A stretch of DNA of 64,000 bases. It comes from JACVRW01 sp963751835 (GTDB lineage Bacteria > Actinomycetota > Thermoleophilia > Solirubrobacterales > Thermoleophilaceae). Shown in pieces: positions 51,070-58,808 of the stretch (its first letter is position 1; the number at the start of each line of letters is the position of its first letter). The translations under genes and the position numbers were made by a program. Under the pieces are notes generated by a model. That model was not told the origin of the DNA and did not search any database. It saw nothing but the letters and a program-made list of their open reading frames with translations. The stretch is taken from positions 203,286 through 267,285 of the forward strand of contig CAVVWD010000019.1 of the NCBI GenBank assembly GCA_963751835.1, written 5' to 3'.

Positions 51070-52826
51070 AGGCCCGCCACCTCGCGCTCGGGATCGTCGC
51101 GGGTGAGGAAGACCTGATCCGGCAGTCCCTTCTCCGCGATCTCGCGGTAGAGCGGCGAGTCGTCGACCAGCTGAGCGTGGCTGCCGCGCGCCGCGATTCG
51201 GCCGTTCTCGAGCACGACCACCTCGTCGGCGAGCGCGATCGTGGAGAGCCGGTGCGCGATCACGAATGTGGTGCGGCCCTCCATGACCTCGCGCAGTGCC
51301 TCCTTGATGCGGTTCTCGGTGGTCGCGTCGACGCTCGAGGTGGCGTCGTCGAGGATGAGGATGCGCGGCTCGGCGAGCAGTGCCCGGGCGATCGCCACGC
51401 GCTGGCGCTGCCCGCCCGACAGCGTGAGCCCGCGCTCGCCGACCAGCGTGTCGAGGCCGTCGGGCAGCTCGTCTACGAGCTCGCTGAGGCCGGCCCGGCG
51501 CGCGGCCGCGAGGACCTCCTCGTCGGAGGCATCGGGCCGCGCGTAGGCGATGTTGTCGCCGAGCGTGGCCGAGAACAGGAACGCGTCGTCGGACACCACC
51601 GCCACCTCACGGCGGAGCGAGGTCGGATCGACGCTGCGCACGTCCACGCCGTCGACCAGTACCGAGCCCTCGTCGGTGTCGTAGAGGCGCGGGATCAGCA
51701 TCACGAGCGTCGTCTTGCCGGACCCGGTCGGGCCGACCAGCGCCACCGTGCGGCCCGGCTCCACGGTCAGGTCGATGTCGCGCAGGACCGGCTCACCGTC
51801 GTAGCCGAAGGTCACACCGCGCAGCTCGACGCGGCCGTCGCCGGCCGGCAGCGGCGGCGCACCTTCGGGAGCGGTCAGCTCGGGCGCGCGGTCGAGCAGC
51901 TCGAACACGCGCGCGCCGCTCGCCACCGCGCGCTGCGCCATGCCGAGCGCGAAGCCGAGCATCCGCATCGGCGAGGTCAGCAGCAGGACGTAGCCGTAGA
52001 ACGCGACGAAGTCGCCGACGGCGAGCGAGCCGTTGATCGCCTGGCGGCCGCCGACGAACAGCACGCCCGCCAGGCCGAGCTGGGGGAGAAAGCCGATGAA
52101 GGGCGCGTAGAAGGCGCGCAGGCGTGTGGACACCATCGACTGGTCGAACACGCGCGCGACCGCGCGGCTGAAGCGGCGCAGCTGGCGCTCCTCCTGGGCG
52201 AAGGCCTTGACCACGCGCACGCCGGAGATGTTCTCCTCGGCCTCCGCTGTCAGCTCGGCGATTCGCTGCTGGACCTCCTGCGACGCCGGGCGGTTGCGGC
52301 GCCCGTAGCGGAAGGACACCCAGATCACGAACGGCATCGGCGCGAGCGCAACGGCAGCCAGCACGGGGTCGACCGCCAGCATCACCCCGGCGGCGATCAG
52401 GATTGTCAGCGCCGATTGGACGATGAAGATCAGCCCGTAGCCGAGGAAGAAGCGCACGGACTGGAGGTCGACGGTCGAGCGCGACATGAGCTGGCCGGTC
52501 TGCTGGCGGTCGAAGAACGCGAGCTCCAGCGAGTGCAGGTGCTCGTACATGCGGTTGCGCAGGTCGTACTCGACGCCGAGCGACACACGGCCGGCCACCA
52601 GACGGCGCGACACGCTGAAGGCGAGCCGGAAGAGCCCGGCCCCGGCCACGGCGAGCGCCAACGGCCACAGGTCCACACCGCCCTGCTCGATCTCGTTGAC
52701 CGTGCGGCCGACGAGGTACGGGATGAGCACGCCCGTACCCATCGCAAACGCCGCCAGCAGGAACGAAACCGTGACCCCTCGGCGGTAGGGGCGCAGGAAT
52801 CCGAGCAAGCGCCAGAACGTTCGCAC
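51066..52826 (-). CDS. ABC exporter half-transporter, degenerate-site subunit
   Basis: A 586-residue ABC exporter: six helices plus ATPase domain. Walker A VALVGPTGSGKTTLVML, signature LSGGQRQR (intact), H-loop VIAHRLSTI. The Walker B reads ILILDDATSSVD, with Asp in place of the catalytic Glu, and the Q-loop is VVSDDAFLF, with no Gln. With the partner's LSAGQ this makes one degenerate and one consensus ATP site. ATG 52826 lies just after an AT-rich palindrome. First gene of the two-gene exporter operon. Confidence 0.9.
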   Translation of the reverse strand: MRTFWRLLGFLRPYRRGVTVSFLLAAFAMGTGVLIPYLVGRTVNEIEQGGVDLWPLALAVAGAGLFRLAFSVSRRLVAGRVSLGVEYDLRNRMYEHLHSLELAFFDRQQTGQLMSRSTVDLQSVRFFLGYGLIFIVQSALTILIAAGVMLAVDPVLAAVALAPMPFVIWVSFRYGRRNRPASQEVQQRIAELTAEAEENISGVRVVKAFAQEERQLRRFSRAVARVFDQSMVSTRLRAFYAPFIGFLPQLGLAGVLFVGGRQAINGSLAVGDFVAFYGYVLLLTSPMRMLGFALGMAQRAVASGARVFELLDRAPELTAPEGAPPLPAGDGRVELRGVTFGYDGEPVLRDIDLTVEPGRTVALVGPTGSGKTTLVMLIPRLYDTDEGSVLVDGVDVRSVDPTSLRREVAVVSDDAFLFSATLGDNIAYARPDASDEEVLAAARRAGLSELVDELPDGLDTLVGERGLTLSGGQRQRVAIARALLAEPRILILDDATSSVDATTENRIKEALREVMEGRTTFVIAHRLSTIALADEVVVLENGRIAARGSHAQLVDDSPLYREIAEKGLPDQVFLTRDDPEREVAGL

Positions 52827-52831
52827 GCGCT

Positions 52832-52854
52832 CTTACTTTACTTTATGAAGTAAG
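52832..52854. promoter_or_regulatory. AT-rich palindrome upstream of ABC exporter
   Basis: Perfect TTACTT-TATG-AAGTAA at 52838-52853, with a longer overlapping repeat CTTACTT...AAGTAAG (52832-52854). It is strikingly AT-rich in high-GC DNA, overlaps the transglutaminase stop codon (52843) and ends 6 nt before the exporter ATG on the minus strand. Most likely a repressor operator controlling exporter expression; the regulator is not encoded nearby. Confidence 0.6.
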
Positions 52855-53700
52855 GCGAGTCATGCGTACGCTCACCTCGGGCTCGGCCTCGCCGGCGGCG
52901 CCGCGATAGACGCCCCGGATAGGCGCCACGTCGCCGTAGAAGCGGCCGTGGCCGATCTTCACGTGCTCGTCGCCGGCGAGCTTGCGGTTGGTGGGATCCG
53001 CGCCCACCCAAGTCGCCGCCTCTCCGTCGACTCCCGGAAGCAGCGCCTCGACCCAGGCGTGGGTATCCACCTCGACCGAGGCATCGCCGCCGTTCTCAGG
53101 CGCCGTGAACAGGTAGCCCGACACGTAGCGCGCGGCGATCCCCGCGCCGCGCAGCAGGATCAGCGCCAGGTGGACGAAGTCCTGGCAGACACCGGCGCCG
53201 CCCTCGATCAGGTCGTCCACGGTCGAGCCGACGAAAGTCGCTCCCGGCCGGTACTCGAACCGGTCCGGTATCACCTGGCAGAGCCCCTCCAGCGTCGCCC
53301 GCGGCGTGTCCTCCGCGATCGCGGCGCTCAACTCCTGGAGCGCGCCGTTCGCCGGCTCGTCGTCCGTGTGCAGCAGGAACTCGCCGCCGCGGGCCGTGTA
53401 CGCGTGCGCACGGATGAGCTCCCACAGGCCTGCGGGTGGCGCGCCCGGCTCCTCGGTCACCACCTCGCCCTCGGCGGTGATGGCGAGCCGGTCGTGCTCG
53501 CCCGGCACGTTGAAGGCCACGACCTCCGTCCCGAAGTAGTCGTGGTAGGTGCGCGTCCGCGCACCCGGTTCGACCACGACCCGAAAGCCTCGTACGCGCT
53601 GGAGCGGCGTGGTCGCCGGGGTCACGCGCAGCACGTTGTGCTGGTCGAAGACCGGGGCGGAGTAGCGGTACTCGGCGTGGTAGCGGAGCGCGAACCTCAT
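52843..53700 (-). CDS. Transglutaminase-like cysteine protease-fold protein
   Basis: A 285-residue protein with an N-terminal beta-rich domain (FALRYHAEYRYSAPVFDQHN) and a transglutaminase core: GAGVCQDFVHLALILLRGAG (catalytic Cys), DTHAWVEALLPG (His) and WVGADPTN (Asp). Cytoplasmic, no signal peptide. It ends the ATP-grasp - alpha-E - transglutaminase operon; such trios are proposed to make or process peptide-like conjugates. ATG 53700 overlaps the alpha-E stop (ATGA). Confidence 0.9.
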   Translation of the reverse strand: MRFALRYHAEYRYSAPVFDQHNVLRVTPATTPLQRVRGFRVVVEPGARTRTYHDYFGTEVVAFNVPGEHDRLAITAEGEVVTEEPGAPPAGLWELIRAHAYTARGGEFLLHTDDEPANGALQELSAAIAEDTPRATLEGLCQVIPDRFEYRPGATFVGSTVDDLIEGGAGVCQDFVHLALILLRGAGIAARYVSGYLFTAPENGGDASVEVDTHAWVEALLPGVDGEAATWVGADPTNRKLAGDEHVKIGHGRFYGDVAPIRGVYRGAAGEAEPEVSVRMTRLTS

Positions 53701-54668
53701 CCGGTGACGGTCTGCGCGACGACGGTGCTGGGATGGAAGTAGCGCTCGTGGATCTCGATGTCCAGCCGCTCCAGCTCCTGCTGGATCGGCCGCAGCGCCG
53801 GCGTCACCGCCTCGGGGCCGGGTGCGACGCGCGCGCGGAAGTCGAGATCGGCGAGCATGCGGCGCACGCGCAGGACGGGTGGCGAGTCCTGCACCTCGGC
53901 CTCTACGCGCTCGAGCGCGCCGTCGAGCGACTCCACCGAGGCCGCCACCGAGTCGGGGAACTCGCGGTCGTAGAGCATGAAGCGCGCGACGGGCGCGGCG
54001 TTCGGCGGCGCGGCCGCGGAGCGCATGAAGGCCTGGAAGCCACCGACCGCGCGCAGCAGCGCCAGCGCGTTGCCGTCGCGGCGCGGCGTCTCAGGCGCCA
54101 CGTCGCCGTCGGCCTCAGGCCCCGGCGGGAGCGCCACGCGCAGCATCCGCAGCACCATGTCGGCCGCCTCGAGGCGCCCGCCCGCCTGGAGGAAGGCGCG
54201 CGCGTCGTCCTTCTGCATCGTGCGCCCGGTCAGGCCCCAGAAGAGCGCACTGCGCTCCTTGACGAGCGAGTAGATCGAGTAGGGGCCGGCGCGCAGTCCC
54301 GCGTGCAGGTCGCGCTTCGACAGCAGGAGCTGGAACGTGTTCACGGACTCCCACATCTCCGCTGAGATCGTGTCGCGCAGCGTGCGCGCTCCCTCACGCG
54401 CCCCGGTCACGCACGACAGGATCGACACCGGGTTCGCGACGTCCGTTGTGAGCAGGCGCACCACGTCGTCGCGGCGGGCCGGCCGCTCGGTCTCACCCGC
54501 GCCCATGATCACGAGCAGCGACTCCCAGGACAGCGTGACCGACGCCGGGTCGTCCGGCCGGCCCTGGAGATCGGCGTGGAACAGGCCGTCGAGCATGCGA
54601 GCGGTGTGCTCAGCGCGCACGAGGTGGCGGCCGAGCCAATACAGGTCATGCGCGATGCGCGCCAGCAT
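53697..54668 (-). CDS. Alpha-E domain protein
   Basis: A 323-residue all-helical protein starting MLARIAHDLYWLGRHLVRAEHTARML, the hallmark of the alpha-E family (DUF403). Conserved features include LLVIMGAGE, NPVSILSCVTGAREGARTLRDTIS (split motif) and EMWESVNTF. It always travels with circularly permuted ATP-grasp genes and presumably binds the product or partner. Its ATG shares one base with the ATP-grasp stop (TGATG). Confidence 0.9.
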   Translation of the reverse strand: MLARIAHDLYWLGRHLVRAEHTARMLDGLFHADLQGRPDDPASVTLSWESLLVIMGAGETERPARRDDVVRLLTTDVANPVSILSCVTGAREGARTLRDTISAEMWESVNTFQLLLSKRDLHAGLRAGPYSIYSLVKERSALFWGLTGRTMQKDDARAFLQAGGRLEAADMVLRMLRVALPPGPEADGDVAPETPRRDGNALALLRAVGGFQAFMRSAAAPPNAAPVARFMLYDREFPDSVAASVESLDGALERVEAEVQDSPPVLRVRRMLADLDFRARVAPGPEAVTPALRPIQQELERLDIEIHERYFHPSTVVAQTVTG

Positions 54669-56281
54669 CAGCGCCTTGCCGCAGGCAGCCGGCTCGGCCG
54701 GCTGCGCGCGGATCGCTGCTGCTGTTGCTGCTCCTGGCCGCGCCAGCCCGCCTGGCGCATGCCCGGCAGAGCGGGCGGCGCGAGGCCCGTCTGGCCGGGC
54801 CCTGCGGTGTCGCCCTCTCCGTCCGAGAGCACCCAGGTGTCCTTCGAGCCGCCGCCTTGAGAGCTGTTCACGATCATCGAGCCCTCACGCAGCGCCACCC
54901 GGGTGAGCCCGCCGGGGATGATCTTGATCTCGTCGCCGTAGATGGCGAACGGCCGCAGGTCCACGTGCCGCGGAGCGAGCGAACCGTCGGCGAGCGCCGT
55001 GGGAACCGTGGAGAGGGCCACGGTCTGCTGGGCGATCCAGCGCTCGGGTGCCTGCTCGACGAGCCCGCGCTGGTCAGCCAGCTGATCATCGCTGGCCTGC
55101 GGTCCGATGAACACGCCCTTGCCGCCCGACTCGCCGGTGGGCTTCACGACCAGCTCGTGGAGGTGCTCGAGCGCGTACGCGCGCTGCTCGGGGTCCGCGA
55201 GCAGCCAGGTGGGCAGGTTGTCGAGGATCGGCTCCTCGCCGACGTAGAAGCGGATCATCTCCGGCACGTAGTGGTAGATCGCCTTGTCGTCGGCCACCCC
55301 GGTCCCGACGGCGTTCGCGAGCGCGACGTTGCCGGCGCGGTAGACGCCCATCAGCCCGGGCACCCCGAGCAGCGAGTCCGCGCGGAACTCGAGCGGGTCC
55401 ATGAAGGCGTCTTCGATGCGCCGGTAGATCGAGTCGACCTGGGCGAGGCCGCGTGTCGTGCGCATGTAGCAGAGCCCGTCGCGCACCAGGAGGTCGGACG
55501 CCTCGACCAGCTCAACGCCCATCTGCCGAGCGAGGAACGCGTGCTCGAAGTAGGCGCTGTTGGCGGGGCCGGGGGTCCAGACGACGACCACGGGGTTCTC
55601 GCCGCCGCCGGGAGCAGCCGCCTGGAGGGCATCCAGCAGCAGCGCCGGGTAGTGGCTGACCGGGCGAACGTCGTAGCCCGTGAAGAGCTCCGGCAGCAGC
55701 CGGCTCATCGCGATCCGGTTCTCGAGCACGTACGAGATGCCGGACGGGGTGCGCACGTTGTCTTCGAGCACCTTCCAGCGGCCGTCCGCGTCGCGCACGA
55801 GGTCGCAGCCCGACACGTGGCACCAGACGCCGCCGGGGGGCCGGATTCCGTGCGCCGCGCGCTCGAAGTTCGAGCGGGTGAGGACGAGCTGCCAGGGCAC
55901 GATGCCCTCGCGGATGATCTCCTGCCCGTGATACACGTCCTCGACGAAGTAGTTGAGCGCGCGCACGCGCTGCGCGAGGCCGCGCTTGATCGTCCGCCAC
56001 TCGTCCGCGGGCAGGATGCGGGGAACCAGGTCGAGCGGGAACGGCCGATCCCGGGTCGGCCCCTCGGGCCCCGAGGCATCGAAGGTGATCCCCTGCTGGA
56101 CGAAGATCGCGTCCCGCCGCTCGCCCGCGGAGCGCAGGCGGTTGCGGCCGAGCCGCGTGAGCGCAGCCACCAGGCCGGTGGCGGGGGCGCGCGGACGCGC
56201 AGGCCCCTCGAACAGCTCGTCGAAGAACCCGGGCGCCGGGGCGTAGTCGGGTTCGATGACGTGGTGGGTGCCTGTGCTCAA
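54668..56281 (-). CDS. Circularly permuted ATP-grasp protein
   Basis: A 537-residue member of the circularly permuted type 2 ATP-grasp family (DUF404/407 type), predicted to form amide bonds with ATP. Conserved blocks: FVQQGITFDASGPEG, GGVWCHVSGCDLVRDADG, VLEDNVRTPSGISYVLENR, VVVWTPGPANSAYFEHAFLA, NAVGTGVADDKAIYHYVPEM, LVVKPTGESGGKGVFIG. The C-terminal 40 residues are unusual, with a Gln run (QEQQQQQ) and Arg/Ser tail. First gene of the trio; ATG 56281. The acceptor substrate is unknown. Confidence 0.88.
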   Translation of the reverse strand: MSTGTHHVIEPDYAPAPGFFDELFEGPARPRAPATGLVAALTRLGRNRLRSAGERRDAIFVQQGITFDASGPEGPTRDRPFPLDLVPRILPADEWRTIKRGLAQRVRALNYFVEDVYHGQEIIREGIVPWQLVLTRSNFERAAHGIRPPGGVWCHVSGCDLVRDADGRWKVLEDNVRTPSGISYVLENRIAMSRLLPELFTGYDVRPVSHYPALLLDALQAAAPGGGENPVVVVWTPGPANSAYFEHAFLARQMGVELVEASDLLVRDGLCYMRTTRGLAQVDSIYRRIEDAFMDPLEFRADSLLGVPGLMGVYRAGNVALANAVGTGVADDKAIYHYVPEMIRFYVGEEPILDNLPTWLLADPEQRAYALEHLHELVVKPTGESGGKGVFIGPQASDDQLADQRGLVEQAPERWIAQQTVALSTVPTALADGSLAPRHVDLRPFAIYGDEIKIIPGGLTRVALREGSMIVNSSQGGGSKDTWVLSDGEGDTAGPGQTGLAPPALPGMRQAGWRGQEQQQQQRSARSRPSRLPAARR

Positions 56282-56348
56282 GGACTCTGAGTATTACCCC
56301 TCGCGAGGTTTGGCAGGAGACCAGGCGTGGAACTGGAACAGCAGGGTG

Positions 56349-56546
56349 ATGAGCGCGATGTCCGCAGCCGGCAGCCTCAGTCCCGAGGGGCGGCGGGCTC
56401 TCGCGGCTTTCCTCGCTGGACGGCTGCCCGCGGGACAGCTCCACGCCGAGCTTCTGCGCACCGAGGGCCACCGGCCGGCGCCGCCACCCCCGCTCCCGGC
56501 GGACACGGCCGCGCTGCCCGTTCCGCGGGCGCTGCAGGTGGCCTGA
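56349..56546 (+). CDS. Hypothetical small protein
   Basis: A possible 65-residue protein (MSAMSAAGSLSPEGRRALAAFL, then a Pro-rich tail PAPPPPLPADT). One amphipathic helix-turn-helix-like stretch is visible. It sits between the divergent ATP-grasp gene and DUF4031, and a GGGTG lies before the ATG. No family recognised; coding status is uncertain because the GC-rich sequence is open in several frames. Confidence 0.35.
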   Translation: MSAMSAAGSLSPEGRRALAAFLAGRLPAGQLHAELLRTEGHRPAPPPPLPADTAALPVPRALQVA

Positions 56547-56574
56547 GAGCCTGAGCCGAATATCGTCCAGCGCC

Positions 56575-56853
56575 GTGGCGGTCTACGTCGACGAGCCGAT
56601 GTGGGAGTGGCGCGGGCGCCGCTGGTGCCATCTGACGGCCGATGCGACGGGGGAGCTGCACGAGTTCGCCGCGCGGCTCGGGCTGCGGAGGGCATGGTTC
56701 CAATCGAAGCCCGGCCGGCCCTGGCACGACCATTACGACCTCCCGCACGAGTTCCGGGAGCTCGCGCTGCGGATGGGGGCGGTGGCTCTTACAACCCGCG
56801 AGATGGGCGCCCGGCAGGCGCGCCGCCGGCGGGCCGCGCGAACGACGCGCTAG
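56575..56853 (+). CDS. DUF4031-family protein
   Basis: A 92-residue protein matching the DUF4031 pattern: VYVDEPMWEWRGRRWCHLTA, ELHEFAARLGLRRAWFQ, GRPWHDHYDLPHEFRELAL, and an Arg-rich C-terminus. The conserved Trp/His residues suggest a small nucleic-acid- or metal-binding fold, but the family function is unknown. GTG 56575. Confidence 0.78.
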   Translation: MAVYVDEPMWEWRGRRWCHLTADATGELHEFAARLGLRRAWFQSKPGRPWHDHYDLPHEFRELALRMGAVALTTREMGARQARRRRAARTTR

Positions 56854-56865
56854 AAAGCGTCGCCC

Positions 56866-57340
56866 ATGGCGAATCACATCTGGCTAGCCGAGGAGCGCGA
56901 CCTCGACGAGGTGACCGCGCTGATCGCCGCCTTCCGCGACTGGTGGGGGAAGGACGTCCCCGCCGACGAGAGCATCCGCGCGACGGTACGGACCCTGCTC
57001 GGCGATCCGATGACCGACTACCTGCTCGCCGCGCCCGCCCCTGACGGGGCAGCCTGCGGGGTCTGTCAGCTCCGCTACCGGCTGAGCGTCTGGACCGGCA
57101 CGGAGGACTGCTGGCTCGAGGACCTGTACATCCTCGAGCACGCTCGCCGGGGCGGCATCGGCCGCTCCTTGGTTGCCGCCGCCATCGACAGGGCACGAGC
57201 GCGAGGCTGCCGCCGGATCGAGCTCGACGTGAACGAGGAGAACACCGCGCGCGCTCGACTTCTACCGCGCGCTGGGCTTCAGTACCGAGCCGAAGCCGCC
57301 AGGGCGGACGCTGTTTGTGGCGCGGCGGGTCGACCCGTGA
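56866..57340 (+). CDS. GNAT acetyltransferase, one frameshift
   Basis: Acetyl-CoA-dependent N-acetyltransferase. The core is clear: TALIAAFRDWWGKD, CWLEDLYILEHARRGGIGRSLV (acetyl-CoA loop, split as LEDLYILEHARRGGIGRSL) and IELDVNEENTA. The usual end LDFYRALGFSTEPKPPG...FVARRVDP lies in another frame. A one-base change in the GC repeat at 57246-57254 restores it and gives about 157 residues ending at 57340; uncorrected, the frame continues to 57477. ATG 56866. Substrate unknown. Confidence 0.72.
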
Positions 57341-57394
57341 TATTCGAGCACTGGAGATCGTTCGGTTCGGGGGGCAATGAAGTCGGGAGGGGCC

Positions 57395-58714
57395 ATGAAG
57401 AGGTCAGGAGGCGCAGTTCTCGCGCTTGTGGTGGCAGCGCTGATGCCGGCGGGTCCGGCCGCAGCGGACGCTCCTGAGCAGAAGCCGGCCAAGCTCAACC
57501 CGGTCATCTTCGTCCACGGCTTCGTGGGCTCGGGCGCCCAGTTCGAGTCCCAACAGATGCGCTTCACGAGCAACGGCTACCCGCAGCGGCTGATCTCCGT
57601 CGTCGAATACGACTCGACGTTCGCCCTCAACACGAGGGAGCAGGTGTACGCAAAGCTCGACGCGCTTATCGCACGTGCCACGCGCCGCTCGGGCCGCCCG
57701 AAGGTCGACGTGCTCGGCCACTCGCTCGGCACCTCGATCATGCAGGAGTACCTCGCCACCCCGGAGCGCGCGGCGCGCGTCGCCCACTACGTGAACATCG
57801 ACGGGCGCACCGCGGCGGCGCCCCCGGGCGGCGTTGCGACGCTGGCGCTCTGGGCGGGTGTGGGAACGCCGGGCAGGACGATCGCGGGCGCCGCCAACGT
57901 CACGATCCCGAACCAGACCCACGTGCAGGTGGCCACCTCGGCCGAGTCGTTTGCGCAGATCTACAGGTTTCTGCGCGGCCGGCGTCCAGAGACCACCAAG
58001 ATCGCCCGCGAGGAGGGCGACCACGTGCGGGTCGCCGGCCGGGCCGTCCTCTTTCCACAGAACGCCGGGGCTCGGAACGCGACGCTGACGGTCTGGAAGC
58101 TGCGGGCCGCGAGCGGTAGGCGCGCCGGCCGGCGACCGGCTGCGAAGAAGCGGCTGAGCGGCAACGGGTCCTGGGGGCCGTTCAAGCTCGAGCGCGGGGC
58201 GCACTACGAGTTCGCGATCTCGCGCAGCACCGGTACCCACCATCTCTACTACGAGCCCTTCCAGCACGACAACCACCTTGTCCGCCTGCTCACCACCGAG
58301 CCGAACACCGGACTCGACGCCCTGACGGAGAAGAGCGACCGCCACGCGGTCCTCGTCGTGACCCGGAACAAGGAGCTCTGGGGCGACCAGGGCGCCGCCA
58401 ACGACGTCCTGACGATCAACGGCACCAACGTCATCAATGCCGCCACGAGCCCGCAGTCGAAGCGCACCATCGGGCTGTTCGCCTTCGACGCCGGCTCGGA
58501 CGGGCAGAGCAATGTGAGCGCACCGCTGCCGGCGTTCTTCTCGCTGCCCTTCATCAGCGGCGTCGATCTCGTGGTCCCGGCCTCGCGGCCGCCCGACGGG
58601 AGGATCTCGGTTCGGCTCCGGTCGAGGGGCCGCGGCCGCGTGCGGGCGATCAACATCCCGGACCTCCCGTCCTCCACGGACCGGATCTCGGTGCAGCTCA
58701 ACGACTTCGAGTAG
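57395..58714 (+). CDS. Secreted lipase-like alpha/beta hydrolase
   Basis: A 439-residue protein with a Sec signal peptide (MKRSGGAVLALVVAALMPAGPAAADA). The hydrolase core shows the oxyanion region VIFVHGFVGSGAQFESQ and the nucleophile elbow DVLGHSLGTSIM; a His near HVQVATSAESF or later completes the triad. The C-terminal half is beta-rich (LTVWKLRAASG...), likely a carbohydrate- or surface-binding domain. ATG 57395 has a strong GGGAGGGG just upstream; ATG 57377 is an alternative. Probably hydrolyses lipid or polyester outside the cell. Confidence 0.83.
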   Translation: MKRSGGAVLALVVAALMPAGPAAADAPEQKPAKLNPVIFVHGFVGSGAQFESQQMRFTSNGYPQRLISVVEYDSTFALNTREQVYAKLDALIARATRRSGRPKVDVLGHSLGTSIMQEYLATPERAARVAHYVNIDGRTAAAPPGGVATLALWAGVGTPGRTIAGAANVTIPNQTHVQVATSAESFAQIYRFLRGRRPETTKIAREEGDHVRVAGRAVLFPQNAGARNATLTVWKLRAASGRRAGRRPAAKKRLSGNGSWGPFKLERGAHYEFAISRSTGTHHLYYEPFQHDNHLVRLLTTEPNTGLDALTEKSDRHAVLVVTRNKELWGDQGAANDVLTINGTNVINAATSPQSKRTIGLFAFDAGSDGQSNVSAPLPAFFSLPFISGVDLVVPASRPPDGRISVRLRSRGRGRVRAINIPDLPSSTDRISVQLNDFE

Positions 58715-58719
58715 CTCGC

Positions 58720-58750
58720 CGAGCGCACCGGCTCGCTGGAGTTTTTGTTT
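58720..58750 (+). terminator. Weak intrinsic terminator
   Basis: Short 5-bp stem CGAGC/GCTCG with a 6-nt loop, followed after 6 nt by GTTTTTGTTT, 5 bp past the lipase-like gene. The T tract is striking in this GC-rich DNA, but the stem is short. Confidence 0.35.
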
Positions 58751-58808
58751 AGCCGGTAACGGGTAGGCCCCGGTCGGTTCGATGTTTCTACCTGGGGGGG
58801 AGTTCTGC

